A stretch of DNA of 37,124 bases, from contig CAZEPJ010000046.1 of the NCBI GenBank assembly GCA_964514105.1, positions 1 to 37,124 on the forward strand, in the 5' to 3' direction. The position numbers and the translations under genes are program-made. This stretch comes from CAZEPJ01 sp964514105. Lineage in GTDB: Bacteria > Desulfobacterota > Desulfocorpusculales > Desulfocorpusculum. The notes under the pieces were generated by a model. The model was given only the letters and a program-made list of their open reading frames with translations. It ran no database searches and was not told the origin of the DNA. Of this stretch, positions 6,731-15,904 are shown piece after piece. Position 1 is the first letter of the stretch. The number at the start of each line of letters is the position of its first letter.

Positions 6731-8083
6731 ATGTCATCGATATCGGCGCACGAGAAGACCGAAGCGGACCTGGCCCATCTCATCCATCCATTGCACCACC
6801 CCTCGGAACATCAGGAAGCCCGCATCTGGGTGGAGGGCAAGGGGGCCATCATCAAGGACATCCAGGGCCGGGAGTACATCGACGGATTCGCCGGGTTGTG
6901 GAACGTGAACGTGGGCCACGGCCGACGGGAGCTGGCCGAGGCCGCCATGGCCCAGATGAGCCGGCTGGCCTACTGCTCCTCGTACACCGGTTCGTCCAAC
7001 CTGCCGGCCATCGAGCTGGCCGAGCGCCTGAGCGGGCTCTTCTACCCGTCCATCAACACCTTTTTCTTCACCAGCGGAGGCGCCGAGTCCACGGAGAGCT
7101 CCATCAAGACGGCGCGCTTCTTCTGGAAGGCCGTGGGAAAGCCGGACAAGGTCAAGATCATCTCCCGCAAGAGGGGATACCACGGCGTGACCCTGGCGGC
7201 CATGAGCGCCACGGGCATGCCCGAGTTCTGGTCCATGTTCGAGCCGCTGGTGCCCGGCTTCCTCCACATCGAGTCTCCATACCCCTATCGGTTCCAGGGG
7301 GGAGACGAGCACACGAGCCAGGGGGTGGCCGCAGCCAACCTCCTGGAGGAGGCCATCCTCCGGGAGGGTCCCGACACGGTGGCCGCCTTCATCGCCGAGC
7401 CGGTCCAGGGGGCGGGCGGGGTCATTGTGCCCCAGGACGACTACTTTCCCCGGATCCGGGAGATCTGCGATCGATACGATGTCCTCCTCATCAGCGACGA
7501 CGTGATCACGGGTTTCGGGCGCACGGGCAGGTGGTTCGGCCTCGAGCACTGGGGGGTCGAGCCCGACATCGCCCAGTTCGCCAAGGGGATCACCAGCGGG
7601 TACGTGCCCCTGGGGGGGATCGGGGTCTCCGACCGCATCCGGGAGGTCATGGCCGGCATCCCGCCGGAGAAGCGCTGGATGCACGCGTACACGTACTCGG
7701 CACACCCCACCTCCTGCGCCGTGGCCCTGGCCAATCTCAAGATCATCGAGGAGGAGGGGCTGGTCCGGCGGGCCGCCGAGATGGGCCGGCAGCTCCTCGA
7801 GGGGCTTCGGACCCTGTACGATCTGGACCACGTGGGGGACGTTCGGGGGCTGGGTATGGTGGCCGCGGTGGAGCTGGTGAGCGACAAGGTCACCAAGGAG
7901 CCCTTCCCGACCTCCGCCAAGCTGGGGCCTCGTCTGACCCGGGAGCTGATCCAGCGGGGGCTCTTCACTCGTGTGCGCGGGGACGTCATCATGCTGTCGC
8001 CCCCCCTCGTGACCACCCAGGAACAGGTCCAGCGGATCGTCGAGATCATCCGGGCGTCCATCCTGGCCGTGCTCCAGGGGTGA
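6731..8083 (+). CDS. Class III PLP-dependent omega-aminotransferase
   Basis: A 450-residue fold-type I aminotransferase of class III. It moves an amino group from an omega-amino donor (amines such as putrescine, beta-alanine or taurine in relatives) to a keto acid such as pyruvate. The PLP lysine is Lys285 in QFAKGITSGY. The cofactor-binding Asp sits in LLISDDVITGFGRTG, and the early motif GLWNVNVGHGRRELA resembles the putrescine/taurine-pyruvate group. Length and motif order are normal. GGAGGA at 6721-6726 fixes the start. The MFS transporter begins 11 bases after the stop, so the two form an operon in which the transporter may carry the amine or acid concerned. The exact donor cannot be read from the sequence. 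Confidence 0.88.
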   Translation: MSSISAHEKTEADLAHLIHPLHHPSEHQEARIWVEGKGAIIKDIQGREYIDGFAGLWNVNVGHGRRELAEAAMAQMSRLAYCSSYTGSSNLPAIELAERLSGLFYPSINTFFFTSGGAESTESSIKTARFFWKAVGKPDKVKIISRKRGYHGVTLAAMSATGMPEFWSMFEPLVPGFLHIESPYPYRFQGGDEHTSQGVAAANLLEEAILREGPDTVAAFIAEPVQGAGGVIVPQDDYFPRIREICDRYDVLLISDDVITGFGRTGRWFGLEHWGVEPDIAQFAKGITSGYVPLGGIGVSDRIREVMAGIPPEKRWMHAYTYSAHPTSCAVALANLKIIEEEGLVRRAAEMGRQLLEGLRTLYDLDHVGDVRGLGMVAAVELVSDKVTKEPFPTSAKLGPRLTRELIQRGLFTRVRGDVIMLSPPLVTTQEQVQRIVEIIRASILAVLQG

Positions 8084-8094
8084 GACGAGGGTCG

Positions 8095-9402
8095 ATGACG
8101 GGCATGGATGCTGTCGGCCCACCCCCGGCGAGTCCGGTCCAGCGCTACGGCTATCTGGTCTGCCTCCTCATCTTCCTGAGCTACCTCCTGGTGTACTTCC
8201 ATCGCGTGTGCCCGGCCGTCATCGCCCTGGACCTCCAGGAGGCCTTCGACGTGGGGGGCACCCTCCTGGGGGTCCTGGGCTCGGCCTATTTCTACCCGTA
8301 CGCCCTCATGCAGCTCCCGGCCGGCCTCCTGGCCGATTCCTGGGGCCCCCGGCGACTGGTCTCCTCGTTCCTGGTGCTGGCGGCGGCGGGCTCGCTGCTC
8401 ATGGCCGCCGCCCCCGGGGTGGGGTGGGCCGTGGCGGGCAGGGTGCTGGTGGGAGTGGGCGTCTCCACGGTCTTCGTGTCCAACTTCAAGGTCCTGGCCG
8501 AGTGGTTCCCCCCCCGGCGGTTCGCCGTCATGGGAGGAATGTTCATGTTCACCGGGGGCGTGGGGGCGCTGTCCGCGGGGATCCCCCTGGCTTGGGCCAG
8601 CGGGGCCCTGGGATGGCGCATGACCCTGGTTGCCGTGGCCGCGGCGACGTTGCTCATGGCGGCGCTGGACTTCGCCCTGGTGCGGGATCGGCCCGCGGGG
8701 ACGCCGAGGGGGGGCCAGGGGCCACCCGGGGAGGCCCGCGATGCCCGGCCGCCCGCGCCGTCCGTCGGGATCCGGGCCGGGATGCGTCTGGTGGCCACGG
8801 CCCGTCGATTCTGGATACTGTCCGTATGGGCCTTCCTGGGAATGGGGATCGCCTTTGCCGTGGGAGGGCTGTGGGGCGGGCCGTACCTCATGCAGGTTTA
8901 CGGCCTGACCAAGGCCGAGGCGGGCGGCGTGCTGTCCACCTTTGCCCTGGGCCTCATGGCAGGAGGGCCCCTGCTCACCTGGCTGACCAATTGTCTGGGG
9001 AGAAAACCCGTGCTGCTGGGCTGCAGCGCCGCGCTCGCCGCGGTGTGCGGCGTGCTGTGGGCCTTCACCGACGGACTGTCCATCCCGGCCCTGTACGTGC
9101 TCTTCTTTGTCCTGTTCGTCGCCGGGGCGGCCCCCGGGCCCGTGATTGCCACGGTCTCCAAGGAGCTTTTTCCCAGGGCCATCGCCGGGACCTCCGTGGG
9201 CATGGTGAACCTGTTTCCCTTCTTCGGAGGGGCCTTGCTCCAGGTCCTGGCGGGCGCCATCGTCTCCGGCGCGCAGGGGGGCGTCGCCGCGGCGCCGGCC
9301 GCGCGCTACCACGACATGTTTCTCCTCTTCTTCCTGGCCTCCCTGGCCTCGTTCTTCCTGGGGTTCTTCCTGGAGGAGACCCTGGACCGCCAGCGCCCCT
9401 AG
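8095..9402 (+). CDS. Major facilitator superfamily transporter
   Basis: A 435-residue membrane protein with the 12-helix layout of the major facilitator superfamily, in two halves joined by a polar loop near residues 200-225 (DRPAGTPRGGQG). The loop between helices 2 and 3 carries the family signature, here GLLADSWGPRRL. Helix 1 ends in YFHRVCPAVIALDLQ, typical of putative anion or sugar-acid symporters in anaerobes, but the substrate is unknown. The start at 8095 has GAGG just upstream; a second ATG three codons on is possible. Its stop lies only three bases from the stop of the converging glutamate synthase-like gene, so no separate terminator fits between them. Confidence 0.88.
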   Translation: MTGMDAVGPPPASPVQRYGYLVCLLIFLSYLLVYFHRVCPAVIALDLQEAFDVGGTLLGVLGSAYFYPYALMQLPAGLLADSWGPRRLVSSFLVLAAAGSLLMAAAPGVGWAVAGRVLVGVGVSTVFVSNFKVLAEWFPPRRFAVMGGMFMFTGGVGALSAGIPLAWASGALGWRMTLVAVAAATLLMAALDFALVRDRPAGTPRGGQGPPGEARDARPPAPSVGIRAGMRLVATARRFWILSVWAFLGMGIAFAVGGLWGGPYLMQVYGLTKAEAGGVLSTFALGLMAGGPLLTWLTNCLGRKPVLLGCSAALAAVCGVLWAFTDGLSIPALYVLFFVLFVAGAAPGPVIATVSKELFPRAIAGTSVGMVNLFPFFGGALLQVLAGAIVSGAQGGVAAAPAARYHDMFLLFFLASLASFFLGFFLEETLDRQRP

Positions 9403-9405
9403 CCC

Positions 9406-12039
9406 TTACGCCCACTCCTCCAGGCCGTCGTGGACGACCGCCGGTGCCTTGCGGGGGCGGATCGTGCGATAGACCTCCCCAGGCGGGAGACGCTGGCCGT
9501 CCACGGTCAACAGGTGCTCCTGGACAGAGATGCCGAAGAGCCGCTCGTTTTCCTCCAGGTAGGGGCGGATGAGGCCCCAGTCCACCTCCGTGAACGGCAG
9601 CAGTTCCCCGCCGTTCAACTGCTCCGGGACGATCCGCCGCTGCGGGTCCCGGATGAAGATGGCGCCCCCCGCGGCCAGGGAGAAGAGGTTGGATCCGGGA
9701 TACGGGGTCTCCTGGGGGAGGACGCGGCCCTGGGTGTCCACGTGGAGGCCGTTGACCACCACGAATCCCCCGCCGTTGTACGGGTCGCCGGCCATGAACG
9801 ACTCGGCCAGGAAGTCCAGGGCCGTCCCGTTGATGACCACCCGAGGTTTGCCCACGGCGTTGATCAGGGGGCGGCCCGCGGCATTGCCCAGGACGAACAC
9901 ATCGCCCCCCTTGGCGCCGTACAGGAAGGTCTGCCCCACGTCTCCGTGGACCACCAGCCGGCCGGACTTGAGGATCTGGCCCAACTGGTCCTGGCCGTTG
10001 CCGTGAACGTGCAGATCGAGCCCATCCATGCCCGAGCCCAGGTAATCGCCGGTGCTTCCGTACGCATCGATGCGCACCCCGCCCGTCTCGGGCCCCAGCC
10101 CGCAGCCCAGGAAGCGCTGCCCCCGGTACCCGTAGCAGATGAAGCGCCGCCACCCCAGGCCGTGGGCCCGACAGACCAGCCGGGCGTCGCAGTGGTCTCC
10201 CTCGGGGGGAAAGCCGGCGGCATCCAGCACCAGGACCTCCTCGGCCCCCTCGGGGGCCCGCAGTTGCCCGCGGTGGTCGTGATCCAGCCGGAGAAAGCGA
10301 TACCCGGCGGCGCCGTTGAGCATGGGCAGCGTCCGGAAGATGCGGTCCAGGGACCGGGAGAGCATCTGGAGGATGGAACGGCGCCGCTTTTCCCCGGTGG
10401 GGTAACGCCGGTCCAGCATGCAGGTGAGCAGGGACAAGACGGCCTCCAGGGAGGCCTCGTCCCGGGCCAGGTTCACCAGATGGTCCAGGAGCGAGAGCAG
10501 CGTCTCATACCCCATGGGCGGCAATTGGGCCGTGACCAGAAAGAACGCCGCCTCCGGCCGACGGGCGGCCAGGGCGTCGTCCAGAGGCTGGCGAAGCTCG
10601 GGGGCCAGGGGGCCGGTCCGCACCCGCGTGCGGAAGTCGAACGGGCGCCGGCCGGACGGCACCTCGACGGCCCGGCCGAACTTGTCCGTGCAGGACAGGG
10701 CCCGGCTCGGGTCGTTCCGGGGCTCCACGGTGAAGACGAACGCCCCGCCGTCCGTGTAGCTCCCCCCCCGGGCGTTCCAGTAGCGGTCCGCCACGGTGCC
10801 GAATCGGGGGTCCTCCCCGGCCAGGCTCTCCAGGGTGGCGTCGATGGCCTGCTTCTCGGAGCAGATGAGACCGATCTGCACCTCCCCCGTCTGGAGGGCG
10901 AAGACCTGGGGCCTGAGCATGGCCGTGTCCGTGATGCCGATGAGCTGGTATTTCCGCTCCCTCGTCAGGTTGCGGGCGATGATGAAGAACCAGGGGCCGT
11001 CGGGAGAGCCGTGCATGTGGGCCGCCTGGATCCGTCGGTACACGAGCTGCTTTTCCTCCGGGAGGTGGTCGAAGTCCATCTCGCCGGTGGGGGCCAGGGC
11101 TTCGACGATGTACTCCAGCGGGTACCCGTGGACCCGATTGAGGAGGTCGAAGATCTGGGCCGAGACCTCGGTGTCGGTGAGGAACAGGGGGAAGATGTTC
11201 CGCTGCCGCAGGTACTGGGTCACGGCGAAGTAGTTGGCGAAGTCCCCATTGTGGACCAGGGCTTCGTCCAGCCCGACGAACGGGTGGGCGCCCCCGGGAT
11301 GCCACACCCGGCCTCGGGTGGGGTAGCGCTGATGGGCGATCCAGACGTGGGCCTTGAAGTCGTCCAGCCGGTAGTACTGGGTCACCTGCTCGGCATAGCC
11401 CACGATCTTGAGGATCAGCATGTTGCGGCCGTGGGAGAGCACAAAGGCCCGTTTCTCCCCCAGGGAGCTGTAGTAGCGCATGTTGAGCTGGAAGCTGTTC
11501 TGGACGACGAACTCCTCCTCGGCCCGATCCGGGCAGAGGCTCTCCAGGCCCACCTCGTCCTGGAACCGGGCGAGGACCTCGGGCCTCACCCGCACGAAGT
11601 AGCGCTTCACCTCGGGGGGCTGCATCTCCAGGCCTGGGATGTCGCGGTAGTCGTCCACGGTCTCCAGAGGCGCCTCATGGTCCACCCGGAAGAAGGGGCG
11701 CACATACTCGGCCTCCAGTTCCCGGACCACGTCCCGGTCCAGGAATGCGATCTGCAGGAGGAAGTCCTCCTCCAGCGTCCGCTGGTCCACGCCCAGCTGG
11801 GCGGCCTCCAGGCCCACGGCGGCGATGCCGCCCCCCTTGCCGTTGCCCCGGTTGTGCATCTGCACCGACGGGGCGAAGATATGCCTTCCGGCCACGGGGA
11901 TGCTGCACGCGAATCCCGTGACCCCGCATCCCCCTTCCCCGGCCTCCTCCTCCCGCACCCCGCTGGGCAGGGCCTCGGCCATGGCCCGAAGGCGGGCCCG
12001 GGACTCCACGATCATTCGAAAATGGTCCGGCGACGCCAT
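9406..12039 (-). CDS. Glutamate synthase-like fusion: class II glutaminase plus GXGXG domain
   Basis: An 877-residue protein joining two parts that are separate subunits in archaeal-type glutamate synthase. The N-terminal glutaminase is a class II (Ntn) amidotransferase. Its nucleophile is Cys38 in GEGGCGVTG behind a 37-residue leader that would be removed, and it has HQRYPTRGRVWHPGGAHPF and LVHNGDFANY. It should release ammonia from glutamine. After a linker region of some 200 residues (about 420-620) comes a GXGXG beta-helix, visible as DAYGSTGDYLGSGMDG, VHGDVGQTFLYGAKGG and PYNGGGFVVVNG, equivalent to GltB3. The FMN domain is absent and is supplied by the gene 13 bases upstream. GGGGGAG precedes the ATG. 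Last gene of the six-gene operon. True glutamate synthase, N-methylglutamate synthase-like or another transferase role are all possible. Confidence 0.85.
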   Translation of the reverse strand: MASPDHFRMIVESRARLRAMAEALPSGVREEEAGEGGCGVTGFACSIPVAGRHIFAPSVQMHNRGNGKGGGIAAVGLEAAQLGVDQRTLEEDFLLQIAFLDRDVVRELEAEYVRPFFRVDHEAPLETVDDYRDIPGLEMQPPEVKRYFVRVRPEVLARFQDEVGLESLCPDRAEEEFVVQNSFQLNMRYYSSLGEKRAFVLSHGRNMLILKIVGYAEQVTQYYRLDDFKAHVWIAHQRYPTRGRVWHPGGAHPFVGLDEALVHNGDFANYFAVTQYLRQRNIFPLFLTDTEVSAQIFDLLNRVHGYPLEYIVEALAPTGEMDFDHLPEEKQLVYRRIQAAHMHGSPDGPWFFIIARNLTRERKYQLIGITDTAMLRPQVFALQTGEVQIGLICSEKQAIDATLESLAGEDPRFGTVADRYWNARGGSYTDGGAFVFTVEPRNDPSRALSCTDKFGRAVEVPSGRRPFDFRTRVRTGPLAPELRQPLDDALAARRPEAAFFLVTAQLPPMGYETLLSLLDHLVNLARDEASLEAVLSLLTCMLDRRYPTGEKRRRSILQMLSRSLDRIFRTLPMLNGAAGYRFLRLDHDHRGQLRAPEGAEEVLVLDAAGFPPEGDHCDARLVCRAHGLGWRRFICYGYRGQRFLGCGLGPETGGVRIDAYGSTGDYLGSGMDGLDLHVHGNGQDQLGQILKSGRLVVHGDVGQTFLYGAKGGDVFVLGNAAGRPLINAVGKPRVVINGTALDFLAESFMAGDPYNGGGFVVVNGLHVDTQGRVLPQETPYPGSNLFSLAAGGAIFIRDPQRRIVPEQLNGGELLPFTEVDWGLIRPYLEENERLFGISVQEHLLTVDGQRLPPGEVYRTIRPRKAPAVVHDGLEEWA

Positions 12040-12052
12040 GGAAACGCTCCCC

Positions 12053-13573
12053 CTAGTACTCCACCTCGCCCTGGAGCCCCTCCCTCTGGAAGTAATCCAG
12101 GTGGACGATGGAGTCCCAGCGCCCCACGAGCTCGCTGACCGCCCGCAGGCCCAGCCGCTGGAGGATGGACCTCAGGACCTTCATCCAGGCGGAGTACATG
12201 TTGACGATGCGCTGGGTGCCCCACTCCAGGGTCATGAGGTCCGTGAGCTCCGGGTCGGTGGTGGCGATGCCCCGGGCGCAGCCCCGGCCCGACTCGCAGT
12301 TGTGGCAGCGGATGCACTCCAGGGCCACCATGTCCGCGGTGCCCAGGCAGACCCCGTCGGCCCCCAGGGCGATGATCTTGGCCATGTCGTGGGGGGTCCG
12401 GATCCCGCCGCTGGCGATGAGCGTCACCCGGTCCCGGATCCCCTCGTTGGTGAGGAAGCGGTGGACCTTGGGGACGGCGTACTCGATGGGCATGGCGATG
12501 TTCTTCTTGGCGATGTCCGGGGCCGCCCCCGTCCCGCCGTAGCTGCCGTCCAGCTGGATGATGTGGGCCCCCGCAAAGCAGCTCCCCACGGCCACCATGT
12601 CCACGTCCGTGGGCGTGGAGACCTTGACCGAGACCAGGGCACGGGGGTTCGTGTGCTTGACCCAGTCGATGTGCTTCTTGTGGTCCTCCACCGAGTACAC
12701 GCTGTGGAACGGGAACGGGGAGAACAGGGAGCTGCCCGCCACGGCCTCGCGCATCCGGGCCACGGCCGGCGTCACCTTGTCCCCCAGCAGGTGGCCGCCC
12801 AGGCCGGGCTTGGCGCCCTGGGCATACTTGAACTCCACGATGCGCACCCGCTGGATGGTCTCCTCCCGCACGCCGAACAGCCCCGTCGCCACCTGGGTGA
12901 TGACGTGCTCGTCATACGGCTTGAGCTCCTCGGGGTATCCCCCCTCGCCCGTGCAACAGAAGGTCCCCCATGCCGCCGCCGCCCTCACCCGGGAGAGCAT
13001 GGCGTTGATGCTGATGGAGCCGTAGGACATGCCGCCCAGGTAGAAGGGCACCGGGATGCGCAGGGCGGGCCGGCCGTCGTCCCGCCGGTTGAGGGAGAGG
13101 GCCAGGCAGATGTCCCGCTCGGAGACGTACAGCCCCTTCCTCGGGGGAAAGACGAAGCGCAGCTTGTCGAACCCGCCCTCGGAGTCGCCGGTCTTGTAGT
13201 TCAGGTCCTGATAGGGGATCTCCCCGGTCTCGGCCATGTGCCAGGTGCTGGCCAACAGGTCCCCGGTCCACCGGGCATCCCCCAGCACGTCGAAGGAGGG
13301 ATTGGGCCGCAGGGAGATGGCCCGCCGGGGGCACTTGGAGATGCAGCAAAAGTCCTCCATGCCGCACTCGGGGCCCCGGCACAGGTTCTCCCGGGCCACC
13401 CGGGGCCGCCTGGCCCCGGCCGCGTACACCCCGTACGGGCACAGCTGAATGCACAGGCCGCAGTTGTCGCAGGCCGGGCCCACGGCCAGGCGATAGCGGC
13501 TCAGGGCGTGCCGAAAGCGCGTGGGCGTCGCCTTGACCTGCGGAAACGAGAAGCCGTTGGACTTGTGGGCCAT
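12053..13573 (-). CDS. Ferredoxin-glutamate synthase FMN domain protein (GltB2-like)
   Basis: A 506-residue flavoprotein. Residues about 30-95 hold a ferredoxin-like segment, CDNCGLCIQLCPYGVY and a second cysteine group CRGPECGMEDFCCISKCP, for two iron-sulfur clusters. Residues about 165-480 are the glutamate synthase FMN/2-oxoglutarate barrel: the loop FKYAQGAKPGLGGHLLG, then QLDGSYGGTGAAP, LIASGGIRTPHD and the cluster loop CIRCHNCESGRGCARGIAT. This is the catalytic centre that would reduce 2-iminoglutarate or a related imine with ferredoxin electrons. GGAGGAGG overlapping the upstream stop serves as its ribosome-binding site, and only three bases separate it from its paralogue. It pairs naturally with the glutaminase/GXGXG fusion downstream. 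Confidence 0.88.
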   Translation of the reverse strand: MAHKSNGFSFPQVKATPTRFRHALSRYRLAVGPACDNCGLCIQLCPYGVYAAGARRPRVARENLCRGPECGMEDFCCISKCPRRAISLRPNPSFDVLGDARWTGDLLASTWHMAETGEIPYQDLNYKTGDSEGGFDKLRFVFPPRKGLYVSERDICLALSLNRRDDGRPALRIPVPFYLGGMSYGSISINAMLSRVRAAAAWGTFCCTGEGGYPEELKPYDEHVITQVATGLFGVREETIQRVRIVEFKYAQGAKPGLGGHLLGDKVTPAVARMREAVAGSSLFSPFPFHSVYSVEDHKKHIDWVKHTNPRALVSVKVSTPTDVDMVAVGSCFAGAHIIQLDGSYGGTGAAPDIAKKNIAMPIEYAVPKVHRFLTNEGIRDRVTLIASGGIRTPHDMAKIIALGADGVCLGTADMVALECIRCHNCESGRGCARGIATTDPELTDLMTLEWGTQRIVNMYSAWMKVLRSILQRLGLRAVSELVGRWDSIVHLDYFQREGLQGEVEY

Positions 13574-13576
13574 GTC

Positions 13577-14959
13577 TCAGATCCTCCTCCCCAGGGAGGC
13601 GAAGAAGTCCCGCTCCAGCTCCTCGAAGAACATGGCCCGCCCCATCTCGCCCCGCAGCCGGCGCACCTCCCGCAGCCCCATGGCCCCCATGACCTCCAGG
13701 AGCTGGCTGTGCCAGCCCGCCATGAGGTTTCGGACGCGGGCGGCCCCCCAGCCCGGGGTGACCTGCTCCAGCTCCACAGGGCAGGCCAGGCCGTCGGTGC
13801 ACCGCCCGCACACCCGGCACTCCATGGCCACCAGCAGGGGGATGTCCACGGAGACGGCGTCGACCCCGCAGATGATGACCTTGGCCATGTGCTCGGCCAT
13901 GGCAATGCCCCCCCCGGCCAAGAGGGTGACCTGGTCACGGAGCCCGGCCTCCAGGAGATGCACGTGGATCTCCTTGACGCACTCCTTGATGAAGCGGGGT
14001 GCGCCGCCCTGCTCCCGCCCGGACGAATCGGCCAGGAGGTGCAGGACCTCCGCCCCACGGCGGGCCAGGGCCAGGACGCGCCCGGCGGCTCCCGGGCCCA
14101 GAGGGAGGCGGATCGCCACGACCAGATCCGGATGGACGGCCTTGAGGCGGTCCCTGGCCTCCAGGACCTCTGGGCCATCCTCCAGCTCCGCCATGCGCAG
14201 CCTCCGGACGAGCTGCGGACCGGGGGGCTCCGAGCCCGCCCCCAGGAGGGGCACGGCATGGGCCGCAAGCGGCTCCAGGGCCGACCCCCATCGTTCCTGG
14301 GGGACGACGGCCAGGGTGCCCAGGGCCCGGGCAGCCTTGAGCCGGGCGAGGTCCAGGCCCTCCTGGGACGGGGGCCAGGGAAGGCAGTCCAGGATCACGG
14401 GGATGGGGATCTCCACCAGGGGGTCAAAGACCGGGGACGGGTTTCCCTGGGCGTCCAGGGCCAGGGCCATGGGCTTTCGGCCCAGGTCCACCTGGGTGCT
14501 GATGTACTCCCGGCCGTGAATGCCGTCTCGGGTGGGGCGCACGATCTCGGACATGTCCGTCCACATGGCGTCGAACCCCGGCCCCGAGAACGGCCCCCCG
14601 TACCCGGCGCCCGACACGGGGATCCTGCCAGTCTCGGCCTGGTACCAGAGCCTGGAGATGATCTCCGGGGTCCAGTAGTCGTCCCCCAAGGCCTTGAACC
14701 TGGGGTTCAGGCCCTTGTGGATCAGGCGGCCCGGGCAGTTCTGGACGCACCGGAAGCAGTCCTTGCATGCCGTGTCCAGCGAGTCGGTCATCTGCCCCGT
14801 TTCCAGGTCCCGCCTGTCGTAGACCTGGTACACGCAATCCCTCTTGACGCATCGGGCGCACCGGAGGCACCCCTCCTCCCAGGCGATGACCCCGGAGCGG
14901 GTCACCGTGGGGAATCGATTGGGCACCGGCGCGGCGTGGATCTGATACTTGGGCGGCAT
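13577..14959 (-). CDS. Degenerate ferredoxin/GltB2 paralogue
   Basis: A 460-residue protein with the same architecture as its downstream neighbour but eroded at the flavin site. The N-terminus has CLRCARCVKRDC and CKDCFRCVQNCPGRLI, so ferredoxin-type clusters are kept. Shared landmarks follow (LGDDYWTPEIISRLWYQAETG; compare LGDARWTGDLLASTWHMAETG in the neighbour), and a cluster loop CRVCGRCTDGLACPVE remains near the C-terminus. The conserved loop with AQGAKPG and the QLDGSYGGTG segment are missing. I infer a gene duplication in which one copy lost catalysis but kept electron-carrying clusters, perhaps as a structural or electron-transfer partner. No standard glutamate synthase has this subunit. 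It lies between metF and the active GltB2, 12 and 3 bases from its neighbours. Confidence 0.8.
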   Translation of the reverse strand: MPPKYQIHAAPVPNRFPTVTRSGVIAWEEGCLRCARCVKRDCVYQVYDRRDLETGQMTDSLDTACKDCFRCVQNCPGRLIHKGLNPRFKALGDDYWTPEIISRLWYQAETGRIPVSGAGYGGPFSGPGFDAMWTDMSEIVRPTRDGIHGREYISTQVDLGRKPMALALDAQGNPSPVFDPLVEIPIPVILDCLPWPPSQEGLDLARLKAARALGTLAVVPQERWGSALEPLAAHAVPLLGAGSEPPGPQLVRRLRMAELEDGPEVLEARDRLKAVHPDLVVAIRLPLGPGAAGRVLALARRGAEVLHLLADSSGREQGGAPRFIKECVKEIHVHLLEAGLRDQVTLLAGGGIAMAEHMAKVIICGVDAVSVDIPLLVAMECRVCGRCTDGLACPVELEQVTPGWGAARVRNLMAGWHSQLLEVMGAMGLREVRRLRGEMGRAMFFEELERDFFASLGRRI

Positions 14960-14971
14960 GTCGATCCCCCG

Positions 14972-15904
14972 TCATCCAACCCCCATGGGGGGTCTGGGCA
15001 GAAGCCCGGCCTCCTCCACGATCCGGGCCACGGCGTCCTCCCCCTCGATGGCCATGATGTGCACACCGCTCACCCCCGGGATCTCCCGCAGGGCCGCAAT
15101 GGTCTCCACCGCCATGCGGAGCCCCTCGACCCGCTGCTCCCGAGGGGCGACGCCCCGCAAGCGCCGGATCAGCTCCTCCGGCACGTCCATGCCGGCCACG
15201 CGCTGGGCCATGTACTCGGCCATCTTGGCGGACTTCAAGGGGGTGATGCCGCCCAGGATGGGAATCCGCCGGTCCAGGCCGCGCTCCCGCACCTCCCCCA
15301 TCCACTGCCGGAAGCGAGGGAGGTTGTAGATGCACTGGGTCTGGATGAACTGGGCGCCGGCTGCCGCCTTCTTGGCCAGGCGCAGGACGCGATACGAAAG
15401 GGGCTCGGCGAAGGGGTTCTCGGCGGCCCCCACGAAGAGGTCGGGGGGGACGGAGAGGGCCTCGCCCCCCAGGGTCCGTCCGCTGTCGCGCATCTCCCGC
15501 GCCACCTGGAGAAGTTGGATGGAGTCCAGGTCGAATACCCCCTTGGCCTGGGGCTGGTTGCCCAGGGACTGGTGGTCGCCGCTCAGGCACAGGACATTGC
15601 GGATCCCCAGGGCCGAGGCGCCCAGGAGGTCCGACTGCAGGGCGATGCGGTTGCGGTCCCGGGTGACCATCTGGAGGATCGGCTCCAGGCCCTCCTGGAG
15701 CAGGATGGCGCACGCCGCCAGGCTGCACAGGCGGACCACGCCGGTCTGATTGTCCGTCACGTTGACGCTGTCCACGCGTCCCTTGAGCAGGGCGGCCTTG
15801 GCGCGGATCGCCTCGGGGTCCGCCCCCTTGGGGGGGCCGCACTCGGCCGTCACGGCGAATTGCCCCCCGGCCAACAGCCGCTGCAGGTGACTTGCCGGAC
15901 TCAA
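14972..15904 (-). CDS. metF: Methylenetetrahydrofolate reductase
   Basis: A 310-residue TIM-barrel flavoprotein that reduces 5,10-methylene-tetrahydrofolate to 5-methyl-tetrahydrofolate. Family landmarks are the glutamate in TAECGPPKGAD, the aspartate in NVTDNQTGVVR, LCLSGDHQSLGNQP, FIQTQCIYNLPRF and GGITPLKSAKM. No ATG precedes the conserved region. A TTG at 15904-15902 overlaps the metV stop as TTGA and has GGGAGG ten bases upstream, so it is taken as the start. Coupling to MetV (below) is typical of anaerobes that use ferredoxin or Hdr-type electron transfer in the methyl branch of the Wood-Ljungdahl pathway, in either direction, rather than NADH-linked MetF. Confidence 0.9.
   Translation of the reverse strand: MSPASHLQRLLAGGQFAVTAECGPPKGADPEAIRAKAALLKGRVDSVNVTDNQTGVVRLCSLAACAILLQEGLEPILQMVTRDRNRIALQSDLLGASALGIRNVLCLSGDHQSLGNQPQAKGVFDLDSIQLLQVAREMRDSGRTLGGEALSVPPDLFVGAAENPFAEPLSYRVLRLAKKAAAGAQFIQTQCIYNLPRFRQWMGEVRERGLDRRIPILGGITPLKSAKMAEYMAQRVAGMDVPEELIRRLRGVAPREQRVEGLRMAVETIAALREIPGVSGVHIMAIEGEDAVARIVEEAGLLPRPPMGVG

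Noticed and set aside
9430..12138. 902-codon plus-strand frame opposite the GltB1-GltB3 fusion
   Set aside because: Composition is typical of an antisense shadow, and the minus-strand gene has catalytic motifs.
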